DNA of 64,000 nucleotides, from the NCBI RefSeq assembly GCF_019880365.1, contig NZ_CP082271.1, positions 2,666,001-2,730,000 on the forward strand, read 5' to 3'. This DNA comes from Pseudomonas sp. DNDY-54. GTDB lineage: Bacteria; Pseudomonadota; Gammaproteobacteria; Pseudomonadales; Pseudomonadaceae. Below the pieces are notes generated by a model. The model was given only the letters and a program-made list of their open reading frames with translations, made no database searches and was not told the origin of the DNA. The translations under genes and the position numbers were made by a program. Shown in pieces: positions 26,212-34,466 of this stretch. Each line of letters starts with the position of its first letter. Positions within the stretch are counted from its first letter, which is position 1.

Positions 26212-27219
26212 TCAGTGGTAACCGTCTTCCGCGCTGACCTTGCCGCGAAACACGTAATAGCTCCATGCGGTGTACATCAGGATCAACGGGATGATCAGCA
26301 ACGCGCCGACTAACGTGAAACCCTGGCTCTGCGGTGGCGAGGCGGCATCCCATATGCTGACCGATGGCGGGATAATATTTGGCCAGAGGCTGATGCCCAA
26401 GCCGCTGTAACCCAGAAAAATCAGCGCCAGCGTAAACAGGAACGGCGAATAGTGGGCATAGCGCGCGATCGACCGCAGAAGCCCGAAGGTGCATAGCAGC
26501 ACCAGAATCGGTACGGGCATGAAGAGAAACAGGTTCGGCAAGCTGAACCAACGCTCGGCGATGTCCGGATGCGTCAGCGGCGTCCAGATACTGACGATAC
26601 CGGTGACTGCCAACACCGCCCAAACCAGCGGAATGCCAATGTCGTGCATGCGCTTCTGAAGATCGCCCGCGGTTTTCATGATCAGCCAGGTGCAGCCAAG
26701 CAAGGCATAGGCGACGATCAAGGCCAGCCCGCAGAACACGGAAAATGGCGTGAGCCAATCCAGCGGGCCGCCCGCATAGGCGCGGTCCGCGACCGGAAAT
26801 CCATGGATGAAGGCGCCCAGCGCGACCCCTTGGAAGAAGGTCGCCGCCAATGAACCACCTACAAACGCCTTGTCCCAAATATGCTGTCGATCGACGCTCG
26901 CCTTGAAGCGGAACTCGAACGCGACGCCGCGAAAGATCAGCCCCATCAGCATGAAGATGATCGGCAGGTAAAGGGCAGACAAGATCACCGAGTAAGCCAG
27001 CGGAAACGCCGCGAACAAGCCTGCTCCGCCCAACACCAGCCAGGTTTCATTGCCATCCCAGATCGGCGCGACCGTATTCATGGCCACGTCGCGCTCGGAC
27101 GTATCGGCCAGGAAAGGGAAAAGGATGCCGATACCCAAGTCGAAACCGTCCATCACCACATACATCATGATCCCGAAGATGATGATGACGGCCCAGATCA
27201 GCGAAAGATCAACGCCCAT
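26212..27219 (-). CDS. cioB: Cytochrome bd-type ubiquinol oxidase subunit II (cyanide-insensitive type)
   Basis: 335 residues with the subunit II start VDLSLIWAVIIIFGIMMYVVMDGFDLGIG and the NTVAPIWDGNETWLV motif, plus eight or nine membrane helices. With subunit I it reduces oxygen to water using ubiquinol. The ATG at 27219 follows GAGAGGAA and lies two bases after the cioA stop; the TTG two codons earlier is rejected. The short Q-loop in the partner subunit places the pair in the CIO subfamily. Confidence 0.92.
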   Translation of the reverse strand: MGVDLSLIWAVIIIFGIMMYVVMDGFDLGIGILFPFLADTSERDVAMNTVAPIWDGNETWLVLGGAGLFAAFPLAYSVILSALYLPIIFMLMGLIFRGVAFEFRFKASVDRQHIWDKAFVGGSLAATFFQGVALGAFIHGFPVADRAYAGGPLDWLTPFSVFCGLALIVAYALLGCTWLIMKTAGDLQKRMHDIGIPLVWAVLAVTGIVSIWTPLTHPDIAERWFSLPNLFLFMPVPILVLLCTFGLLRSIARYAHYSPFLFTLALIFLGYSGLGISLWPNIIPPSVSIWDAASPPQSQGFTLVGALLIIPLILMYTAWSYYVFRGKVSAEDGYH

Positions 27220-27221
27220 AT

Positions 27222-28661
27222 TCAATTCCTCTCGCCCAGTTGGTCGCCATGGTCGTGGGGGATCGCCTCGTCCGCCGCCGAGAGCGGCCGCATCGGCGTG
27301 CGCTTCTCACCCGGGCCTCCAGCACCCTTCTCGTTGCCTTCGTTGATCACCGGTCCTTTGGCAATCAACCGCAGCACATAGACAAACCCGATGCCGAACA
27401 CGGCGAAGTAAATCAGTACGAACATGGCGAGTGTCAGCCCGAGCTGGCCGGCGCCGTGGTTGGACACCGCATCCGACGTTCGCATCACGCCGTAGACGAC
27501 CCACGGCTGGCGGCCAATTTCAGTCGTGAACCATCCCGCCAGGATTGCGATAAGTCCGGACGGCCCCATTAGCAATGCCAGACGCAAAAACGGACGGGAC
27601 GTGAACAGCCCACCACTACGACGAAGCCAAAGGCTCCAGAGGCCGGTAAAAATCATCAGGAAACCCAGCGCGACCATGATCCGGAATGTCCAGAAGACAA
27701 TGGTGGAGTTCGGCCTGTCTTCAGGCGGGAAGTCCTTCAGCGCGGGGATCGGTTCGGTGAGGCTGTGCTTGAGTATCAAGCTGCCGAGGTAGGGAATTTC
27801 AACCTTGAACCGTGTTTCCTCACGCTCCATGTCAGGCCAGCCGAACAACAGCAAAGGTGTCGGCTCACCAGACGAATTGTCCCAGTGTCCTTCCATTGCG
27901 GCGATCTTGGCGGGCTGATGCTCAAGTGTGTTGAGACCGTGAAAATCGCCAATCACCGCTTGGATCGGCGCCACGATCAATGCCATCCACATTGCCATCG
28001 ACAGCATCTTGCGGACCGCTGGGTTGTCCTTGCCACGGAGCAGATGCCAGGCGGCGGACGCCCCTACCATAAATGCAGTGGCAAGGAATGCAGCGACCGC
28101 CATATGGGTCAGCCGGTATGGGAACGAAGGATTGAACACGATGGCGAACCAATCCACCGGCACCACAATGCCGTCGATGATCTCGTGCCCCTGAGGCGTA
28201 TGCATCCAGCTGTTCGACGCGAGGATCCAAAAGGTTGAGATCAGGGTGCCGACAGCGACCATCAGGGTCGAAAAGAAATGCAGGCCCGGCCCGACACGGT
28301 TCCAGCCAAACAACATGACGCCGAGGAACCCCGCCTCCAGGAAAAACGCGGTGAGCACTTCATAGGCCAGCAAGGGCCCCGTAACGCTCCCCGCGAACTC
28401 CGAGAAGGCACTCCAGTTGGTACCGAACTGGTACGCCATAACAATTCCGGACACCACGCCCATGCCGAAATTGACGGCGAAAATTTTCAGCCAGAAATGG
28501 TAGAGATCGCGGTAAACCTGACGCTTGGTCTTCAACCACAGCCCTTCCAGCACCGCCAGGAAACTCGCCAGGCCGATAGTGATTGCCGGAAAGATGATGT
28601 GGAACGAAATGGTAAAGGCGAACTGGATTCGCGCAAGCTCGAGAGCTTCCAAACCGAACAT
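27222..28661 (-). CDS. cioA: Cytochrome bd-type ubiquinol oxidase subunit I (cyanide-insensitive type)
   Basis: 479 residues. It starts with the CydA pattern LELARIQFAFTISFHIIFPAITIGLA, which holds a haem-ligand histidine, and contains GRQPWVVYGVMRTSDAVS. The length is shorter than E. coli CydA and fits the short Q-loop CIO form, which resists cyanide and works at high oxygen. GAGGGG precedes the ATG at 28661. It is the first gene of the operon cioA-cioB-DUF2474. No clear ANR box is seen upstream. Confidence 0.93.
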   Translation of the reverse strand: MFGLEALELARIQFAFTISFHIIFPAITIGLASFLAVLEGLWLKTKRQVYRDLYHFWLKIFAVNFGMGVVSGIVMAYQFGTNWSAFSEFAGSVTGPLLAYEVLTAFFLEAGFLGVMLFGWNRVGPGLHFFSTLMVAVGTLISTFWILASNSWMHTPQGHEIIDGIVVPVDWFAIVFNPSFPYRLTHMAVAAFLATAFMVGASAAWHLLRGKDNPAVRKMLSMAMWMALIVAPIQAVIGDFHGLNTLEHQPAKIAAMEGHWDNSSGEPTPLLLFGWPDMEREETRFKVEIPYLGSLILKHSLTEPIPALKDFPPEDRPNSTIVFWTFRIMVALGFLMIFTGLWSLWLRRSGGLFTSRPFLRLALLMGPSGLIAILAGWFTTEIGRQPWVVYGVMRTSDAVSNHGAGQLGLTLAMFVLIYFAVFGIGFVYVLRLIAKGPVINEGNEKGAGGPGEKRTPMRPLSAADEAIPHDHGDQLGERN

Positions 28662-28994
28662 TAACGACCCCTCGTTTGCTGTCTGCCTGCACTTGGTTTG
28701 TTCATTACGTACGGAGTACTGACAGCAGGAAAACGCAAGGGTGCACCGCAGAGCCGCCACAGGTTGACGCAGACCGAAAAACAGTTGGAACACAACGCCC
28801 GCAACGCACGTGCAGAACCCAGGATGGCGAATCGAGCGCGGCGGGAGAACATTCGAGACGGGTTCAAGGCCCGCCACAACGACGGGCATTGGTGTCTAGC
28901 CTAAGGTGGCTCAATTATCGGGCGTGGTTGCCCGCACTGCAGTGCGCCGCTGAGTCAGTCGCGCCGCACCTCTGAGGAGAAAGCGGAGCGCCGG
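28662..28994. other. cioA upstream spacer
   Basis: 333 bases without a supported gene. It should contain the cioA promoter. The one distinct element is the perfect 14-base palindrome CGCACTGCAGTGCG at 28933-28946. I see no TTGAT-N4-ATCAA ANR site and no T-rich terminator for the chemoreceptor gene that ends upstream of cioA reading direction. Confidence 0.5.
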
Positions 28995-30632
28995 TCAGCC
29001 ACGGAAGTAGCCGACCTTCAGAGTCAGCTCTTGTGCAAGCGCACTCAAGTCACGGCTCGCCGACGCCACCTGGTTTGCAGCCGCCGAACTCGCTACAGCC
29101 GAGTCGTGGATGCGCGTTACGCTCTGGTTGACCTCTTCGGCGACGGCACTCTGCTCTTCCGATGCCGTTGCGATCTGAGTGTTCATCTCGTTGATCGACC
29201 CTACCTCCTGCCGAATCTTGGCTAGCGCGTTTTCAGCTTCCAGCGTTTGCTCGACCGTCTTGTGGGCCAGCTGCCTGCTCGACTGCATCACCGCAACGGC
29301 CTGGCCTGCACCGGCCTGCAGCGATGTGATCATGTCACTTATTTCACTGGATGACTGTTGGGTGCGGTTGGCCAGCGAGCGCACCTCATCAGCGACAACC
29401 GCGAAACCGCGTCCATGCTCGCCCGCACGGGCAGCCTCTATCGCCGCATTCAGCGCGAGTAGATTGGTCTGTTCGGCGATGCCAGTGATCACTTGCAGGA
29501 TCTTCTCGATATTTCCGCTTTCTTGCGAAACACGACTGACGGTCTCGGTGGCTTGTTCAAGCACGGTGGCGAGGTTCTGAATGGAAAGCGCGGTTTCACC
29601 CACCACCCGGTTGCCGGTCTGAACCTGCTCTTCAGCGCTTTTTGCCGCAGCGGCAGCGCGAGCGGTGAAGCTTGCGACTTCACTCACCGTGGCTGCCATT
29701 TGGTTGATAGCAGTAGCCACCTGCTCTGCCTCAGCCGATTGGCGCTCGATCTGCTGATTACTGTTTGCTGATGACGTCAGCAACTCTCCGGATGCAGCAC
29801 CCAGTCCATCAGCTGCAGTCCGCACTTCGGTGATGATTCCGGACAATCGAGCGGCCATTTTGGCGGTGGCACCCATTACGCTGTCCGGGTAGTCGGTCAT
29901 GATGACCTGCTTAAGGTCGCCGTCGGCCAGGTTACCGATCACGCGAGCCACCTCATCCGGCTCCGCGCCCAGCGTCGAACGAAGCTTGCGGATGATTAAC
30001 GCGGCGATCAACGATCCGAGAAGAATCGCCGCCCCTGTTACCGCGATGATCAGGAGCAGAAAACCGCTGGCCGTATCCCGCACAAGTGTCACGTCCTGCG
30101 CGATGCTCTGCTCCTGATGGTCAATAAACGCGTTGATTAAACGAAGCCACTCAGTGTAGGCACCCGCGACGTTTTCAAGCAAAAACGCGTATCCCCGCGT
30201 GGGTCCCTCAGCAAAGCGGAGCTCGATGACCTGCCCCGTCAACTTGATAGTTTTCGCCTCAATCGCTTCGATCTCGGCCATCAACTTCAGCTCAATAGCG
30301 TCAGCGGCCGGCTGTGCAAGCATCGCCTTCATCGGCACTGCGGACTCCGCATACGTTATCGCCAATCGCTCGATTTCCGCCATTTGTTCACGTGCGAAAG
30401 CAGGGTCTACAGCGCTAACGGCATCTCTAATGGCGATAGCACGGTCATGCACGCTACCCCTGAAATTGATTGCGTAACGCTGTTTCAAACCTGCCTGCGT
30501 ACTGATGCTGCTCATGGTCCGGTCAATCACATCAACCTTCAATGCGCTAACCATCGCGACGGCCGCCATCAACGCAAGAATGATGAAAAAGCCCAACCCC
30601 AGCCGCTTGGATACCGACATTTGTTTGCTCAT
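28995..30632 (-). CDS. Methyl-accepting chemotaxis protein
   Basis: 545 residues. Transmembrane segments near 13-35 and about 195-215 enclose a roughly 160-residue helical periplasmic sensor, probably a 4HB-type domain. A HAMP domain and the signalling coiled coil follow. The tip motif GIAEQTNLLALNAAIEAARAG and the FAVVADEVRSLA segment are intact. The ATG at 30632 follows GGAGAG by 4 bases; the longer frame upstream is rejected because it would put 105 non-conserved residues before the membrane anchor. The signal is unknown. Confidence 0.92.
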   Translation of the reverse strand: MSKQMSVSKRLGLGFFIILALMAAVAMVSALKVDVIDRTMSSISTQAGLKQRYAINFRGSVHDRAIAIRDAVSAVDPAFAREQMAEIERLAITYAESAVPMKAMLAQPAADAIELKLMAEIEAIEAKTIKLTGQVIELRFAEGPTRGYAFLLENVAGAYTEWLRLINAFIDHQEQSIAQDVTLVRDTASGFLLLIIAVTGAAILLGSLIAALIIRKLRSTLGAEPDEVARVIGNLADGDLKQVIMTDYPDSVMGATAKMAARLSGIITEVRTAADGLGAASGELLTSSANSNQQIERQSAEAEQVATAINQMAATVSEVASFTARAAAAAKSAEEQVQTGNRVVGETALSIQNLATVLEQATETVSRVSQESGNIEKILQVITGIAEQTNLLALNAAIEAARAGEHGRGFAVVADEVRSLANRTQQSSSEISDMITSLQAGAGQAVAVMQSSRQLAHKTVEQTLEAENALAKIRQEVGSINEMNTQIATASEEQSAVAEEVNQSVTRIHDSAVASSAAANQVASASRDLSALAQELTLKVGYFRG

Positions 30633-30704
30633 GGTGCTCTCCGGGTGCCTCGCTGCGTCGCAGCCAGTGCGAAGGGATGCATCAGCTCTTCTAGCCGACT
30701 CATA

Positions 30705-30834
30705 ACTTGTACAGATAATGTCACTTAGCCATCTTTTTGTACAAGTTTTTTCTGACCCAATGCCTAAAACATCAATAAACGGCCTCTGAAGCGAGACAAC
30801 TATGGCTCTTCGTAAAACTTCTGTACAAGTTTTT
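30705..30834. promoter_or_regulatory. Three TGTACAAGT sites, putative operators
   Basis: ACTTGTACA (30705-30713, inverted) and two direct copies of TGTACAAGTTTTT (30738-30750 and 30822-30834), the last two 84 bases apart, about eight helical turns. The region lies 70-200 bases before the chemoreceptor start. The TTGTAC half-site resembles GntR- or TetR-type operators, but no specific regulator can be named. Confidence 0.4.
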
Positions 30835-30945
30835 AGCGCAGGCCAATATGCGAAAGACACCCACAGCGCAACGCTTATCAAGCCGATGCCAGCTTGGACG
30901 ACTAGGTAAATGAGGTATGAATATGGGGGAGAAAATAGCGAGCAC

Positions 30946-30973
30946 AAAAAAAGCGGCCAATGGCCGCTTTCTT
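30946..30973 (-). terminator. Rho-independent terminator of tRNA-Asp
   Basis: On the minus strand AAAGCGGCC-ATT-GGCCGCTTT followed by a T-run. It is 38 bases beyond the tRNA 3' end. Confidence 0.85.
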
Positions 30974-31007
30974 CGAAGCCCTTCGCAAGAAACGAAGGAG
31001 ATATGTA

Positions 31008-31084
31008 TGGCGCAGCGGACGGGACTCGAACCCGCGACCCCCGGCGTGACAGGCCGGTATTCTAACCGACTGAACTACCGCTGC
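31008..31084 (-). tRNA. tRNA-Asp (GTC)
   Basis: 77 bases with the complete cloverleaf: acceptor GCAGCGG/CCGCTGC, anticodon loop CTGTCAC, T-arm GGGTTCGAGTCCC, discriminator G and encoded CCA. The GTC anticodon reads Asp codons. The reading frames that cross it on both strands are not genes. Confidence 0.97.
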
Positions 31085-31438
31085 GCGTCGGCCGGACTTT
31101 CGTCCGATCACAAGATTTTGCTATGAAGCCTCGACCACCCGTGAAACCAGCTGATCGCCTTGCGAGGCGCGCAATTTACGCATCCCTAAGAATCAAGTCA
31201 ACGGGCTTACGCGTTTTTAATCAAAAAAACCGTCCATAGCCGGATCACTGTCTTGATTAAGCATGCCAAGGGCACCATTTGCCTGAAAAACAGTCAGTTG
31301 CACTGGCATACTCAAGCACTTCTTTGTCATCGTCACAGTCTAGACTGCACGGGACGCGCGGCTATTGGCGGATCATTCGGTTTCATTTCGCGCCTCGCTG
31401 TTCCGCCGCGTCATCATTCAGTATTCGGAGTGCCTAGA
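31085..31438. other. Spacer between tRNA-Asp and gspC
   Basis: 354 bases. The minus strand holds the tRNA promoter. The gspC side (31202-31438) has no recognisable promoter; the reading frame that runs through it into gspC lacks a ribosome-binding site and family similarity, so I treat it as non-coding. Confidence 0.5.
31173..31201 (-). promoter_or_regulatory. Sigma-70 promoter of tRNA-Asp
   Basis: On the minus strand TTGACT, 17 bases, TAAATT, followed by the GC-rich GCGCGCC discriminator typical of stringently controlled stable-RNA promoters. The predicted start is about 80 bases before the tRNA. Confidence 0.65.
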
Positions 31439-32074
31439 TTGGCTTCCCCCGCAGCATTGCAGAAAGTTCGTCAGCATGCGCCCGCAATCGTTAGCGCCGC
31501 TATCGTCGTGCTCTTCGGCCTCTATCTAGCCGGGCAGATCAGAGAGTGGCTGCAACTGACGCAGTCACCTCCAACCGCTGCCGCTGACAGCCGTCAGCCC
31601 GCCGGCGTTGCGCCTGATCTTCAACGCATGGCAAGTCTGTTCGGCAACCCCGCCTCCAGCGGCGAAAGCTATGCGCCCGGCGCATCGAATTCTGATCTAA
31701 CCTTGCTAGGCAGCTTCGTCCATGCTGATCCAGCCAGATCGACCGCTATCATCCAGCTGAGCGGCCAGCCGCCACAGCTCTATCAGGTCGAACAACAACT
31801 GGAGCCAGATGTGCGCCTTCACAGCGTGCATCCCGACAGGGTCGAAATACTACGCGGCGGTCGGATTGAGGGCTTGTATTTCCCCAGCGTCCGCTCCGCG
31901 TCAGCCGTGCCTGATAATCTGCCGGACTACAGTGAACCGACAGAAATGGAAGCACTTGATCCGCAAGCGGAAATGCTCCAACAACAAATGGAAGCGCTCC
32001 GCCAACAGATGGAAGGGGCCGAAAGCCCGACAGAATCCATGCCCTCCGACGAACAGCCCACGGAAGACAACTGA
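31439..32074 (+). CDS. gspC: Type II secretion inner-membrane protein GspC (XcpP-like)
   Basis: 211 residues from a TTG start at 31439, chosen because GGAG lies 8 bases upstream and it puts the membrane helix (VSAAIVVLFGLYLAGQI) near residue 20 as in GspC. The HR domain follows (LTLLGSFVHADPARSTAIIQL...VEILRGGRIEGLYFP), which contacts the secretin N0 domain. The C-terminus is a short coiled coil (AEMLQQQMEALRQQMEG) rather than a PDZ domain, as in XcpP. It precedes gspD by three bases. No other gsp genes lie in this window. Confidence 0.85.
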   Translation: MASPAALQKVRQHAPAIVSAAIVVLFGLYLAGQIREWLQLTQSPPTAAADSRQPAGVAPDLQRMASLFGNPASSGESYAPGASNSDLTLLGSFVHADPARSTAIIQLSGQPPQLYQVEQQLEPDVRLHSVHPDRVEILRGGRIEGLYFPSVRSASAVPDNLPDYSEPTEMEALDPQAEMLQQQMEALRQQMEGAESPTESMPSDEQPTEDN

Positions 32075-32077
32075 CTG

Positions 32078-34348
32078 ATGCTGCCTTTTTCCTCCCGCCC
32101 GCTTATTGCCCTCCTGGCCGCCGGTCTACTCGCCGCTCCTCTCCCTTTGCTAGCTGCGGACCCAGGAATCGAACAGAGCGAAACCCAACAGGACGGCTGG
32201 ACGATCAATCTCAAGGACGCTGACATCCGCGCCTTCATCGATCAGATCAGCCAACTGACCGGACAGACATTCATCGTCGATCCGCGCGTCAAAGGCCAAG
32301 TGAGCGTCGTGTCATCGACAACGCTTTCGCTATCGGAGGTCTATCAGCTGTTCCTGTCAGTCATGGCGACCCATGGCTACAGCGTACTCACTCAGGGAGA
32401 AGTCGCACGAATCGTGCCCAACGCGGAAGCGAAATCGGAGGCCGGCGGCGGGCCGACAGGCGGCGATCTGCTTGAAACCCGGGTGATCCAAGTCCAGCAC
32501 ACGTCTGCCACTGAGCTTATCCCGTTGATCCGTCCGCTTGTGCCGCAATACGGCCATCTCGCTGCGGTGGGCTCCGCCAATGCCCTGATCATCAGCGACC
32601 GTAGCGCCAACATTGCCCGCATCGAAGACCTTGTCCGTCAGTTGGATCGTGCCCAGACCGACGACCACAGCGTGGTGAACCTTCAATACGGCTGGGCGGT
32701 GGATATCGCTGAGGTACTGCGTAATACCCTGGCGCGTGGGGAAGCCCGCGACACGGCAGGTGCGCAGATCATTGCCGATTCGCGCACCAACCGGCTGATC
32801 TTCACCGGCCCGGAACAGGCCCGCCAGAAGCTGGCAAGCTTGGCGAAGACGCTGGACACACCCAGTACCCGCTCGGCGAACACACGGGTCATTCGTCTGC
32901 GCCACAACGACGCCAAGTCGCTGGCCGAAACCCTCGGCGATATCTCCGAAAACCTTGCCACGCCGACAGACGGCGAAGCCCAGGGCGGACGGCAGCAGAA
33001 CATTCTCATTCGTGCCGACGAAAGCCTGAATGCGTTGGTCATGCTCGCCGAGCCCGAACTGATCGGCACGCTCGAGTCGATCGTGCGCCAGCTCGATATC
33101 CCACGTGCGCAGGTGATGGTCGAGGCGGCTATCGTCGAAGTCTCCGGAGACATCACTGATGCGCTGGGTGTCCAGTGGGCGGTAGACGCACGCGGCGGAA
33201 CAGGCGGCGCTGGCGGGGTCAGCTTCGGCAATACCGGCATCTCTATAGGCAGTGTGCTTAATTCAATACGGGAAGATGAGATCCCCAACGAGCTTCCTGA
33301 CGGCGCAATCATAGGGGTCGGGACGCGCAGCTTTGGCGCCCTGATCACGGCCCTTTCTGCCAACAGCAAGAGCAACCTGTTATCAACCCCCAGCCTGCTT
33401 ACGCTGGACAATCAGGAAGCTGAAATTCTTGTCGGCCAGAACGTTCCGTTTCAGACCGGCAGCTATACCACTGACTCGTCCGGGGCGAACAATCCTTTCA
33501 CAACGATTGAACGGCAGGACATCGGCGTGACCTTGAAGGTGGTTCCGCACATCAATGACGGCGCTACGCTACGCCTGGAAATCGAGCAGGAAATTTCCTC
33601 AATCGCTCCGTCCGCAAGCCTGTCTGCTCAGGCCGTCGATCTGGTGACCAACAAACGCTCCATCAAAAGCACCATTCTTGCCGAAGACGGACAAGTCATC
33701 GTATTGGGCGGTCTGATACAGGACGATGTAACTCGGACTAATTCAAAGGTGCCACTGCTGGGCGACATCCCGCTGCTTGGCGCGCTGTTCCGCTCGACGC
33801 AGGAAAGCCACGTCAAACGCAACCTGATGGTGTTCCTCCGCCCTACGATTATCCGCGACCGCGCGGGGCTGGCAGCACTTTCCGGGAAGAAGTACAGCGA
33901 CATACGGGTTATCGAAACTGACTCCGACAGCCCGAGCATCCTGCCCGCTACACCCGAACGGCTCTTTGACGGCCAGGGCCAGCCGGCTCCCGCCATCGAC
34001 CTGCGCTCCAATGAACCGGCGCAACGCCGCGCCGTGCCGGACGCGCCAGCAACGCAGCGCGCACCTGCAACCTTCACGCCGCAGACTCAACCGAGACAAC
34101 AGACATCGGTACGTTCAGGCTGGGCGGTGCAGGTGGCCAGCCTGCAGAATCGCGACAGCGCTACCGCACTGCGGGACAAACTGACCGCCGAGGGCTTCGA
34201 TACGTACATTCGGACGACAGGCCGCACCCACCGCGTCTTCGTGGGCCCGATCAGTCAACGACCGGAAGCAAATCAAGTCCGCGAGCAGCTGGCTAACGAG
34301 CAGCGTCTGGATGGATTTGTGGTGAACTTCGACTCCGCTGACAACTAA
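32078..34348 (+). CDS. gspD: Type II secretion secretin GspD with C-terminal SPOR domain
   Basis: 756 residues: signal peptide (1-26), N0 domain (about 40-110, WTINLKDADIRAFIDQI...), N1-N3 domains, and the secretin core with VPFQTGSY and the late VIVLGGLIQDD...PLLGDIPLLGALFR signature. After LMVFLRPTIIRD a proline/glutamine-rich linker leads to a SPOR domain at residues 680-756 (GWAVQVASLQNR...VFVGPI...LDGFVV). SPOR domains bind denuded septal peptidoglycan. Usual GspD proteins such as XcpQ are near 650 residues and end in an S-domain for pilotin binding. The outer-membrane channel role is well supported; what the SPOR tail adds is inference. Confidence 0.93.
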   Translation: MLPFSSRPLIALLAAGLLAAPLPLLAADPGIEQSETQQDGWTINLKDADIRAFIDQISQLTGQTFIVDPRVKGQVSVVSSTTLSLSEVYQLFLSVMATHGYSVLTQGEVARIVPNAEAKSEAGGGPTGGDLLETRVIQVQHTSATELIPLIRPLVPQYGHLAAVGSANALIISDRSANIARIEDLVRQLDRAQTDDHSVVNLQYGWAVDIAEVLRNTLARGEARDTAGAQIIADSRTNRLIFTGPEQARQKLASLAKTLDTPSTRSANTRVIRLRHNDAKSLAETLGDISENLATPTDGEAQGGRQQNILIRADESLNALVMLAEPELIGTLESIVRQLDIPRAQVMVEAAIVEVSGDITDALGVQWAVDARGGTGGAGGVSFGNTGISIGSVLNSIREDEIPNELPDGAIIGVGTRSFGALITALSANSKSNLLSTPSLLTLDNQEAEILVGQNVPFQTGSYTTDSSGANNPFTTIERQDIGVTLKVVPHINDGATLRLEIEQEISSIAPSASLSAQAVDLVTNKRSIKSTILAEDGQVIVLGGLIQDDVTRTNSKVPLLGDIPLLGALFRSTQESHVKRNLMVFLRPTIIRDRAGLAALSGKKYSDIRVIETDSDSPSILPATPERLFDGQGQPAPAIDLRSNEPAQRRAVPDAPATQRAPATFTPQTQPRQQTSVRSGWAVQVASLQNRDSATALRDKLTAEGFDTYIRTTGRTHRVFVGPISQRPEANQVREQLANEQRLDGFVVNFDSADN

Positions 34349-34410
34349 CGGGCCGGAAACAGGCGGCTGCTAGCGCGTTCCTTCGCCATTTACTAACGCC
34401 CGCATAAAAC

Positions 34411-34440
34411 AAAAACCCCGCCGAATCGGCAGGGTTTTTC
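34411..34440. terminator. Bidirectional terminator between gspD and metZ
   Basis: AAAAACCCCGCCGA/TCGGCAGGGTTTTT hairpin with A- and T-runs, between two convergent genes. Confidence 0.85.
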
Positions 34441-34466
34441 CAGCGAGACCGGCTAACCGACTACCC

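Larger units (their letters stand above)
30633..31007. other. Chemoreceptor upstream region
   Basis: 375 bases without a gene, AT-richer than the neighbouring coding DNA. It carries three TGTACAAGT sites and the tRNA-Asp terminator. Predicted frames here are shadows. Confidence 0.6.

Noticed and set aside
30902..31126. Short frames across tRNA-Asp on both strands (for example RTGLEPATPGVTGRY)
   Set aside because: This peptide type is a known artefact of translating tRNA genes.
31439..32074. GspC without a PDZ domain taken as truncated
   Set aside because: XcpP-type GspC proteins of Pseudomonas end in a coiled coil, so the short form is normal.
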